A stretch of 11,031 nucleotides of DNA, from positions 1 to 11,031 of the forward strand of contig USBR01000036.1 of the NCBI GenBank assembly GCA_900552905.1, written 5' to 3'. Every line of letters starts with the position of its first letter. Position 1 is the stretch's first letter. Source of the stretch: an uncultured Succinatimonas sp. Its GTDB lineage: Bacteria; Pseudomonadota; Gammaproteobacteria; Enterobacterales; Succinivibrionaceae. Positions 4,283 to 11,031 of this stretch are shown in pieces. The notes under the pieces are model-generated. The model was not told where the DNA came from. It worked only from the letters and a program-made list of their open reading frames with translations, and ran no database searches. Both the position numbers and the translations under genes were made by a program.

Positions 4283-6712
4283 ATGAATTTAAAGCCTACC
4301 GTGCACACCTTCAAATACGGTCGTCATACAATTACTTTAGAAACCGGTGCAATTGGTCGTCAGGCTGACTCAGCCGTTATGGCATCTATGGACGATACTA
4401 CCGTCTTTGCCACAGTCGTCTGCAATCGTCGTGAGGAAGTCGCTGGCCGTGATTTCTTCCCGTTAACTGTAAATTATCAAGAACGTTCTTATGCAGCTGG
4501 CAAGATCCCAGTATCCTTCTTCCGTCGTGAAGGCCGTGCCACTGAGGGTGAAACCTTAATTTCACGTCTGATCGACCGTCCTTTACGTCCGCTCTTCCCT
4601 GATGCCTTCGTAAATGAAGTTCAGGTGGTTGTGACTGTAATGTCCGCTAACCCTGAGATCCCGACTGATATCATCTCTATCATTGCCTCATCTGCTGCCT
4701 TAGCCTCTTCTGGTTTACCTTGGAACGGCCCTTTAGGCGCAGCTCGTGTAGGTTATATCAACGGTGAGTATGTATTAAATCCGTTGACCACTGAATCTCG
4801 TTCCTCTGATCTCGACTTAGTTGTAGCCGGTACTGAAAAGGCTGTTGTCATGGTTGAGTCTGAGGCCAATCAGTTACCTGAGAGCGTTATGCTCGGCGCT
4901 GTAATGTTCGGTCAGGAGCAGTTACAGCAGGTGATTACCAATATTAAGGAATTCGCTCAGAAGGCCAATCGCCCGGTTTGGGATTGGCAGGCTCCGGTTG
5001 AGGATACCGAGTTAGTTGAGGCTGTTAAGGCTGAGACCTCTGAGGCTATTGGTGATGCCTTCCGCATTGTTGACAAATTAGAGCGTCAGGACAAATTAGC
5101 CACTATCGAGAAAGAGTGCATTGAGAAGTTAACTGCCTCTCGTGAAGATTGGGCTGAGAAGTCTCAGGACATCGCTAAGATTTTCTTTGAGTTAGAGCGC
5201 AATATCGTACGTGAGCGTATTTTAAGCGGTGAAAACCGTATTGATGGTCGCTCCTTACGTATGATTAGACCTATCACCATCGCAACTGGCATCTTACCGC
5301 GTGTTCACGGTTCTGCCTTATTTACCCGTGGTGAGACTCAGTCTATTGGTACTTGCACCTTAGGATCTGAGCGTGATGCTCAGACCTTTGAGGATATGAC
5401 CGGTGTTCGTACTGAGCGCTTCATCCTTCACTACAATTTCCCGCCGTACTGCGTAGGTGAGACCGGTCTTATCGGTTCTCCTAAGCGTCGTGAAATCGGT
5501 CATGGCCGTTTAGCAAAGCGTGCCTTAAAGGCCATTTTACCGGATATGGATAAGTTCCCGTACACCATTCGTGTAGTCTCTGAGATTACTGAGTCTAATG
5601 GTTCTTCTTCCATGGCCTCTGTGTGCTCAGGTTGCATGTCTTTATTAGACGCAGGTGTGCCGATCAAGGCCCCGGTTGCTGGTATTGCCATGGGCTTAGT
5701 TAAGGAAGGCGAGCGCGTTGCCATCTTAACTGACATCATGGGCGATGAGGATCACTTAGGTGATATGGACTTTAAGGTCGCAGGTTCCCGTGAGGGTGTA
5801 ACTGCCTTACAGATGGATATCAAGACTGACGGTATTACCCGTGAGATCATGCAGCAGGCTTTAACCGATGCCCATGCCGCTCGTATTCATCTTTTAAATG
5901 TAATGCAGCAGGCTTTACCGGCTCCGCGTGAGAATATGTCTCCGTATGCTCCGCGTTTAGTTACCATCAAGGTTCCTGTAAACAAGGTTAAGGACATCAT
6001 CGGTAAGGGCGGCTTCAATGTCCGTTCTATTCAGGCAGATACCAATTCTCAGATTGATATCGCTGATGATGGTACCGTTAAGATCTCCGCTTCTTCTGAG
6101 CATTCCGCTACTGCCGCTATCAAGCGCATTAAGGATCTCTTAGTTGAGGTTGAGGTTGGTCAGGATTATGACGGTAAGGTTGTACGTATCACCGATTTCG
6201 GTGCTTTCGTCAATATTTTACCAGGTCGTGATGGCTTAGTTCATATCTCTCAGATCACCGAAGAGCGTGTTGAGAACGTCGGTGATTATCTGCGTGTGGG
6301 CGACAATGTCCGTGTCCGTGTCTTAGATATCGACAATACTGGCCGTATTCGCTTATCTATCAAGGTCTTAACTGAAGAAGCCGCTGCCGCTGCCGCCGCA
6401 GCTGCCGCTGAGGGTGAGGCTTCTGAAGCTACTGAAGAGAATGTTGCCGCAAATGCTGCTGAAACTGCAGTTGAGGCCACTGAAGAGAATGTAGCTTCTG
6501 AGACTGAAAACACCACTGAGCTTGTCTCTGAGAGTGTTGAAACTCAGGAAGCTGTAGCTGAGGAAAATTCAGCTGTTGAAGCTCCTGCTTCTGAGACTTC
6601 TGAGTCTGAGAATGCTGTAACTGAGAGTGTGGAGTCTGAAGACGTAGCCCCTGAAGCAGAGGCTAAAGCTGAGGAATCTGCAAACGAAGATGCAGGCAAG
6701 TCTGAGCGTTAA
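4283..6712 (+). CDS. pnp: Polyribonucleotide nucleotidyltransferase (PNPase)
   Basis: PNPase is a trimeric exoribonuclease that degrades RNA 3' to 5' using phosphate and takes part in the RNA degradosome. Domains in order: first RNase PH-like domain (about 8-140) with FFRREGR (79-85); helical linker (about 145-310); catalytic RNase PH-like domain (about 320-545) with [14 protein letters not shown] and the metal-binding aspartates D488 and D494 in [12 protein letters not shown] domain (about 560-620) with the GKGG loop (574-577); S1 domain (about 623-695) ending in GRIRLSIK. The in-frame ATG at 4268 would add five residues, but GGAG at 4272-4275 lies seven bases before 4283, and that start matches the E. 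coli N-terminus. The protein has 809 residues against 711 in E. coli. The excess is an acidic alanine/glutamate/serine-rich tail from about residue 699, beginning with ten alanines and containing two ATEENVA copies. Confidence 0.96.
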   Translation: MNLKPTVHTFKYGRHTITLETGAIGRQADSAVMASMDDTTVFATVVCNRREEVAGRDFFPLTVNYQERSYAAGKIPVSFFRREGRATEGETLISRLIDRPLRPLFPDAFVNEVQVVVTVMSANPEIPTDIISIIASSAALASSGLPWNGPLGAARVGYINGEYVLNPLTTESRSSDLDLVVAGTEKAVVMVESEANQLPESVMLGAVMFGQEQLQQVITNIKEFAQKANRPVWDWQAPVEDTELVEAVKAETSEAIGDAFRIVDKLERQDKLATIEKECIEKLTASREDWAEKSQDIAKIFFELERNIVRERILSGENRIDGRSLRMIRPITIATGILPRVHGSALFTRGETQSIGTCTLGSERDAQTFEDMTGVRTERFILHYNFPPYCVGETGLIGSPKRREIGHGRLAKRALKAILPDMDKFPYTIRVVSEITESNGSSSMASVCSGCMSLLDAGVPIKAPVAGIAMGLVKEGERVAILTDIMGDEDHLGDMDFKVAGSREGVTALQMDIKTDGITREIMQQALTDAHAARIHLLNVMQQALPAPRENMSPYAPRLVTIKVPVNKVKDIIGKGGFNVRSIQADTNSQIDIADDGTVKISASSEHSATAAIKRIKDLLVEVEVGQDYDGKVVRITDFGAFVNILPGRDGLVHISQITEERVENVGDYLRVGDNVRVRVLDIDNTGRIRLSIKVLTEEAAAAAAAAAAEGEASEATEENVAANAAETAVEATEENVASETENTTELVSESVETQEAVAEENSAVEAPASETSESENAVTESVESEDVAPEAEAKAEESANEDAGKSER
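6370..6709 (+). other. Segment encoding the acidic low-complexity C-terminal tail of PNPase
   Basis: This part of pnp encodes ten consecutive alanines and then about 100 residues made mainly of Ala, Glu, Ser, Thr, Val and Asn with hardly any basic residues, so it is probably disordered and strongly negative. ACTGAAGAGAATGT occurs at 6431-6444 and again at 6479-6492, encoding two TEENV copies 16 codons apart, which points to growth by internal duplication. E. coli PNPase ends shortly after the S1 domain. Confidence 0.8.
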
Positions 6713-6741
6713 GCATAACTTTTTTATATACTAATTGTGGT

Positions 6742-6772
6742 AGCCCGAAGGTCTTAGACGTTCGGGCTTTTT
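6742..6772 (+). terminator. Terminator after pnp
   Basis: AGCCCGAA (6742-6749) pairs with TTCGGGCT (6761-6768). An inner GTCT/AGAC stem (6751-6754 with 6756-6759) extends the hairpin beyond a G-G mismatch. Five T residues (6768-6772) and a second T-run (6776-6780) follow. It ends only 24 bases before the first NSS transporter start codon, so it sits where that operon's leader would be expected. Confidence 0.9.
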
Positions 6773-6796
6773 GGGTTTTTAACAAGGTAATATTAA

Positions 6797-8170
6797 ATGG
6801 CTACACGTGAGCATTTTTCCTCTCGCCTAGGTTTCGTTTTAATTGCCGCCGGCTGCGCCATCGGCTTAGGTAACGTCTGGCGTTTCCCCTTTATCGTCGG
6901 TCAATATGGCGGTGCGATTTTCGTTTTAATCTATTTAGCTTTCTTATTCGTATTTGGTCTGCCGCTTTTAACCATCGAGTTAGCTGTCGGTCGTGCCTCT
7001 AGAAGAAGTTTAGCTCAATCCTTTGAAATCCTTGAGGAAAAGGGAGCAAAGTGGCATATCAATAAGTATTGGATGATTTTCGGTAATTATGTACTGATGT
7101 CTTTCTATACTGTGGTTACAGGTTGGATGCTCTTTTACTGCATTAAAGGCTTTACCGGTGAATTTGGCATCAATACTGAGGCTAAGGTTGCCGCTGAAGC
7201 TTTTGGTAAGATGCTTGCATCTCCAGCTGATATGCTGACTTCCATGCTTGCTGTAATTGCTATCGGCTTTGGTGTCTGTGCTATGGGTCTGCGTAAGGGC
7301 GTAGAGCGTATCACTAAGCCTATGATGATCCTGCTGTTTTGCATCATGATCTTCTTAGCTATCAGATCTTGCTTCTTACCGGGTTTCTCTGAGGGTATTT
7401 CCTATTATTTAAAGCCTAGTTTTGAAAACTTCAGTCAGCACAGCCTCATTGAGGTTTTATCCGCTGCTATGGCTCAGGCTTTCTTCACTCTCTCCATCGG
7501 TATTGGTGCTATTCAGATCTTTGCCACCTATGCTCCGTCTGAGCATACTTTAGCCTCTGAGAGTATCAATATTGCTGTTTTAGATACCTGTGTAGCTTTA
7601 ATCTCCGGTCTCATTATCTTCCCGGCTTGCTTTAGCTATAACGTACAGCCAGATCAGGGCCCGGGTCTTATCTTCATTACCTTAGTATCCATCTTCTCTC
7701 ACATGGAAAACGGTGGCATTTGGGGCGGTTTATTCTTCCTCTTTATGACCTTTGCCGCTTTATCTACTGTGGTAGCTGTGTTTGAAAATATCATTGCGAT
7801 TACCATGGAGCTTTTTACCACTTCCCGCCGTCGCGCTGTGGTTTCTAACTTCCTGATCATTTTAGCAATTTCTCTGCCGTGCTTATTTGGCTTTAACTAT
7901 CTCTCCGATGTTCATCCTTTAGGTGGCAATAGTTCCTTCTTAGATTTAGAGGACTTTATTATTTCTAATAATATTCTGCCTTTAGGTGCCTTATGCTACT
8001 TAATCTTTGTTACCTGGAAGCGCGGTTGGGGCTTTAAGAACTATATCAATGAGGCTAACTTAGGCCGTGGTATTAAGATGCCGTTATGGATTGAGAAGTA
8101 TTACCGTTATGTCTTACCGGTAGTTATTTTCCTCTTAGTGGCTAACGGTTATATTGCTGTCTTCGGCTAG
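6797..8170 (+). CDS. NSS-family sodium-dependent transporter, first of three
   Basis: This is a neurotransmitter:sodium symporter (SNF) family inner-membrane protein that uses the sodium gradient to import a small substrate, in bacteria usually an amino acid. It has 457 residues and about 11 helices, ending after TM11 as in the tyrosine transporter Tyt1 and MhsT. TM1 holds GCAIGLGNVWRFP (19-31), the unwound sodium/substrate segment. TM3 holds the substrate-contacting tyrosine in MSFYTVVTGW (Y104). TM6 holds QAFFTLSIGIGAI (227-239). TM8 holds AALSTVVAVFE (320-330), with sodium-2 site residues. TM7 carries VLDTCVALISG. The position equivalent to LeuT F259 is I236, which suggests a medium hydrophobic pocket. 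The start is supported by AAGG nine bases upstream and the conserved N-terminal REHF. Nine bases separate it from the next gene. The exact substrate is unknown. Confidence 0.93.
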   Translation: MATREHFSSRLGFVLIAAGCAIGLGNVWRFPFIVGQYGGAIFVLIYLAFLFVFGLPLLTIELAVGRASRRSLAQSFEILEEKGAKWHINKYWMIFGNYVLMSFYTVVTGWMLFYCIKGFTGEFGINTEAKVAAEAFGKMLASPADMLTSMLAVIAIGFGVCAMGLRKGVERITKPMMILLFCIMIFLAIRSCFLPGFSEGISYYLKPSFENFSQHSLIEVLSAAMAQAFFTLSIGIGAIQIFATYAPSEHTLASESINIAVLDTCVALISGLIIFPACFSYNVQPDQGPGLIFITLVSIFSHMENGGIWGGLFFLFMTFAALSTVVAVFENIIAITMELFTTSRRRAVVSNFLIILAISLPCLFGFNYLSDVHPLGGNSSFLDLEDFIISNNILPLGALCYLIFVTWKRGWGFKNYINEANLGRGIKMPLWIEKYYRYVLPVVIFLLVANGYIAVFG

Positions 8171-8179
8171 GGATAATTC

Positions 8180-9550
8180 ATGGCTCGTGAGCAATTTTCA
8201 TCAAGATTAGGCTTTCTTTTGATTACGGCAGGCTGCGCTATCGGTTTAGGCAATGTCTGGCGTTTCCCCTATATTACGGGACAATATGGTGGAGCCATCT
8301 TTGTTTTAATCTATATTTGCTTTTTACTTTTAGTCGGCTTGCCGATGTTAAGTATTGAGCTTGCTGTAGGTCGTGGTTCACGCTCAAGCCTAGGTCGTTC
8401 CTTTGAGGTTTTAACTCCGCAGTCAAAGTGGAGATATAACAAGTACTGGATGATCTTAGGCAATTATGTGCTGATGGCCTTCTATAGCTTAGTTACAGGC
8501 TGGATGCTCTATTATACCGTGCTCGTATTCTCAGGCGGTTTAGACAGTCAGATCGATCAAGCTCATGCTGGGGCGATTTTCGGTAATATGCTCTCTGAGC
8601 CTTCAGTGCAGTTTATCTGCACTGTAGTGGTTACCGTAGGTTCCTTTGCTATCTGTGCTTTTGGTCTGCAAAAGGGGGTTGAGCGTATCACTAAGCCTTT
8701 GATGGTCTTATTATTTTTATTGTTGATCTTCTTGTCATTAAGATCTTTTGTCCTCCCGGGTTTCTCTGATGGTATGACTTATTATCTGATGCCAAATTTT
8801 GACAATATTGAGACCTCAGGTTTAATGACTACTTTAGCCGCAGCTATGGGTCAGGCTTTCTTTACCTTAGGCTTAGGTGTAGGCTCAATTCAGATTTTCG
8901 GTTCTTATATGAGCCGTAAATACAGCCTCTTTTATGAGTCTACCATCATCACTACCTTAGATACCTGTGTTGCCTTGCTTGCAGGTGTAGTGATTTTCCC
9001 GGCTTGCTTTAGCTACGGTATTGAGCCAGGTTCAGGTCCGGGTTTAATCTTCGTTACCTTGGTATCAGTATTCTCAAATATGGAATTAGGCTGGTTATGG
9101 GGTGGTTTATTCTTCCTCTTTATGCTCTTTGCTGCAGTTTCCACCTTAATTGCTGTATTTGAAAATCTCATTGGTATCAGTATCGATATTTTTGAGTGCT
9201 CACGCCTTAAGGCGGTGATCGTCAACTGCGTGGTGGTCCTCGTCTTAGGCCTGCCGTGTATGTTAGGTTATAACCTTCTCAGCGACATTCATCCTATGGG
9301 TGGTGAGAGCACAATTTTAGATACCTATGACTTTGTTTTGAGTCTGAACATTCTGCCCTTAGGTGCAATGGTTTATATACTCTATGTCACCTTAAAGCGT
9401 GGTTGGGGCTTCTTCAATTATGCTAATGAATGTAATACCGGTAAGGGTATCAAGCTTCCGTCTTGGGCTAAGTGGTACTACCGTACAGTTTTACCTTTAG
9501 TGGTAGTAGCTCTCTTTGTTCAGGGCTATATTGGTATGTTTGCCAAATAA
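8180..9550 (+). CDS. NSS-family sodium-dependent transporter, second of three
   Basis: This 456-residue paralogue of its neighbours has the same 11-helix plan. TM1 GCAIGLGNVWRFPY (18-31) and TM8 AAVSTLIAVFE (318-328) are intact, so both sodium sites should be present. TM6 reads QAFFTLGLGVGSI (225-237): the LeuT S256 position is glycine (G231) and the F259 position is valine (V234), unlike both other copies, so the pocket is likely roomier or differently shaped. The TM3 tyrosine is kept (Y102, in MAFYSLVTGW). The ribosome binding site AGGGA (8169-8173) overlaps the stop codon of the first gene, showing a tight operon and probable translational coupling. In the extramembrane loop at about residues 115-145 it differs most from the first copy. 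Substrate unknown, amino acid most likely. Confidence 0.93.
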   Translation: MAREQFSSRLGFLLITAGCAIGLGNVWRFPYITGQYGGAIFVLIYICFLLLVGLPMLSIELAVGRGSRSSLGRSFEVLTPQSKWRYNKYWMILGNYVLMAFYSLVTGWMLYYTVLVFSGGLDSQIDQAHAGAIFGNMLSEPSVQFICTVVVTVGSFAICAFGLQKGVERITKPLMVLLFLLLIFLSLRSFVLPGFSDGMTYYLMPNFDNIETSGLMTTLAAAMGQAFFTLGLGVGSIQIFGSYMSRKYSLFYESTIITTLDTCVALLAGVVIFPACFSYGIEPGSGPGLIFVTLVSVFSNMELGWLWGGLFFLFMLFAAVSTLIAVFENLIGISIDIFECSRLKAVIVNCVVVLVLGLPCMLGYNLLSDIHPMGGESTILDTYDFVLSLNILPLGAMVYILYVTLKRGWGFFNYANECNTGKGIKLPSWAKWYYRTVLPLVVVALFVQGYIGMFAK

Positions 9551-9566
9551 ATTTTAGGAACCAAAA

Positions 9567-10940
9567 ATGGATAATCGTGAACAGTTTAAAACACGTCTAG
9601 GCTTCTTATTGATTGCCGCTGGCTGTGCTATCGGCTTAGGTAACGTCTGGCGTTTCCCGTATATCACCGGTCAATATGGCGGTGCTATTTTCGTGCTTAT
9701 TTATTTAGCTTTCCTCTTTGGTGTAGGCATTCCGCTTTTAACCATTGAATTAGCTGTAGGTCGTGCCTCGCGCAAGTCTATCGCTCGTTGCTATGAGGAA
9801 TTACAGGCTCCTAAGTCCCACTGGAATTGGAATAAATTCTGGCAGATTCCAGGAAGCTATGTCCTCATGTCCTTCTATGGCTTGATTACCGGCTGGATGC
9901 TCTATTATTGCGTACAGTTTGCCCGCGGTACCTTTGGTACTAATTTAAGCCATGAGGCTGCTAATGCCCACTTTGGTGAATTATTACACAATCCTTTAGT
10001 CATGTTTGTGTGCATGAGTACTGTGGTTTTAGTCTCCTTCATCGTCGTCGGTATGGGTGTAGTTAGAGGTGTTGAGCGCTATACTAAGCCGTTAATGCTT
10101 TTGATGTTTGCCATCTTAATTTTCATGGCCATCCGCTCGGTCACTCTTTCAGGCTTTGCTGAGGGTATATCTTATTACTTAAAGCCGGATTTATCTCGTT
10201 TGCAGGAGCATGGTTTCTCGCAGGCTTTATGGGCTGCCATGGGGCAGGCTTTCTTTACTTTAAGTGTTGGCCAAGGCTCCATTGAGATCTTCGGTACCTA
10301 TATGTCCAAGCGCCACACTCTGTTAACCGAGTCTATCTGGATCGGTGTTTTAGATACCGTAGTGGCTTTATTAGCAGGCTTTGTAATCTTCCCGGCGTGC
10401 TTTAGCTATGGCGTACAGCCTGATGCCGGTCCTAGCTTATTATTCGTGACCATGAATACTGTCTTTACCAATATGACCTTTGGTGCCGTTTGGGGGTCAA
10501 TTTTCTTCATGTTCATGTTGATTGCCGCTATGTCCACCTTGATTGCTGTATTTGAGAGTATCATCGCCATCTGCATGGAGTTATTCAATATCTCCCGCAT
10601 TAAGTCTGTGATCATCAATTTCTGCATCATCATGACCATCGCCATTCCGCCGTTATTAGGTTATAACGTTTTAGATTATATTCATCCTTTAGGCGGTCAG
10701 AGCACCATCTTAGATCTGCAGGACTTCATTATTTCTAATAACATTCTGCCTTTAGGCTCCTTGTTATTCGTAATCTTCGTCACTGCTAAGACGGGTATGG
10801 GTTGGAAGCGTTATATCGCTGAGGTTAATACCGGTGAAGGTATTAAGTTGCCAGCGGGCTTATATTGGTACTATAAGTTTGTACTGCCGGTAGTTATCGG
10901 TATTCTTTTAGTCGTAGGTTATATCAATATCTTCGGTTAA
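9567..10940 (+). CDS. NSS-family sodium-dependent transporter, third of three
   Basis: This 457-residue copy keeps TM1 GCAIGLGNVWRFPY (19-32), the TM3 tyrosine (Y104 in MSFYGLITGW) and TM8 AAMSTLIAVFE (320-330). TM6 reads QAFFTLSVGQGSI (227-239), with glutamine (Q236) at the pocket position that is Phe in LeuT and Met in MhsT, and Glu instead of Gln at residue 240 (SIEIF). A polar side chain there suggests a substrate unlike those of the two upstream copies. Its C-terminal half is closer to the first copy in several blocks (DFIISNNILPLG, residues 386-397). AGGA (9556-9559), seven bases before the ATG, supports the start, and the gap after the second gene is 16 bases. It is the last gene of the operon and is followed directly by a terminator. 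Confidence 0.93.
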   Translation: MDNREQFKTRLGFLLIAAGCAIGLGNVWRFPYITGQYGGAIFVLIYLAFLFGVGIPLLTIELAVGRASRKSIARCYEELQAPKSHWNWNKFWQIPGSYVLMSFYGLITGWMLYYCVQFARGTFGTNLSHEAANAHFGELLHNPLVMFVCMSTVVLVSFIVVGMGVVRGVERYTKPLMLLMFAILIFMAIRSVTLSGFAEGISYYLKPDLSRLQEHGFSQALWAAMGQAFFTLSVGQGSIEIFGTYMSKRHTLLTESIWIGVLDTVVALLAGFVIFPACFSYGVQPDAGPSLLFVTMNTVFTNMTFGAVWGSIFFMFMLIAAMSTLIAVFESIIAICMELFNISRIKSVIINFCIIMTIAIPPLLGYNVLDYIHPLGGQSTILDLQDFIISNNILPLGSLLFVIFVTAKTGMGWKRYIAEVNTGEGIKLPAGLYWYYKFVLPVVIGILLVVGYINIFG

Positions 10941-10956
10941 AAAAATTTTTTTAAGG

Positions 10957-10983
10957 AGGCTGCCGCAAGGTGGCCTTTTTTTT
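10957..10983 (+). terminator. Terminator of the NSS transporter operon
   Basis: AGGCTGCC (10957-10964), GCAA loop (10965-10968), GGTGGCCT (10969-10976), then T to 10983. The 8-bp stem has two G-U wobbles and is closed by a GNRA-type tetraloop. It begins 16 bases after the stop codon of the third transporter. The 48 bases from there to the window edge are AT-rich and show nothing further. Confidence 0.88.
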
Positions 10984-11031
10984 ATTGGGTAAGGATTTAA
11001 TTAACAAATTTTTATTAAATAACTTTAAGTA

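Noticed and set aside
6370..6709. Frameshift as the cause of the PNPase tail
   Set aside because: The reading frame and codon preferences continue unchanged from the S1 domain to the stop codon, and the terminator follows at the expected place.

Overview
The window looks like a chromosomal segment from a gammaproteobacterium. SmpB, ribosomal protein S15, PNPase and the tmRNA all resemble their Escherichia coli counterparts closely. The tmRNA has an encoded CCA and a tag reading ANDETYALAA, which is an enterobacterial-type tag. Coding regions use TTA heavily for leucine and the spacers are very AT-rich. Together with the mix of an E. coli-like core and 11-helix NSS transporters, this suggests a host-associated anaerobic gammaproteobacterium such as a member of the Succinivibrionaceae. 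That placement is inference; the window has no decisive taxonomic marker.

Layout: 1-368 is an AT-rich upstream region with one clear inverted repeat and no convincing gene. smpB (369-854, +) ends at a bidirectional terminator shared with a convergent SulP/DauA-like transporter gene (913-2613, -). The transporter's 5' leader holds a textbook intrinsic terminator between a good promoter and the start codon. Divergent to it is ssrA (2928-3288, +), so the two trans-translation partners SmpB and tmRNA are close neighbours separated by one inverted transporter gene. A roughly 630-base stretch without a gene follows. Its last 70 bases are the rpsO leader, which can fold into a pseudoknot like the one through which E. 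coli S15 represses its own mRNA. rpsO (3918-4187) and pnp (4283-6712) form the conserved pair, separated by a strong terminator and a leader hairpin. PNPase carries an unusual acidic, alanine/glutamate-rich tail of about 110 residues. After another strong terminator, three tandem paralogous 11-helix sodium-dependent NSS transporters (6797-8170, 8180-9550, 9567-10940) form a tight operon that ends at a GNRA-loop terminator.

Functionally, the left and central parts are housekeeping: ribosome rescue (SmpB with tmRNA), a 30S protein, and RNA turnover by PNPase. The transporter genes are the accessory part. The SulP protein may carry C4-dicarboxylates or inorganic anions, and the NSS trio probably imports amino acids or related compounds, with pocket residues that differ between copies. 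I found no mobile element, CRISPR array, defence system or integrase, and no new multi-gene system that I could defend. The most interesting signals are in RNA: the sulP leader terminator, the rpsO pseudoknot and the pnp leader hairpin.
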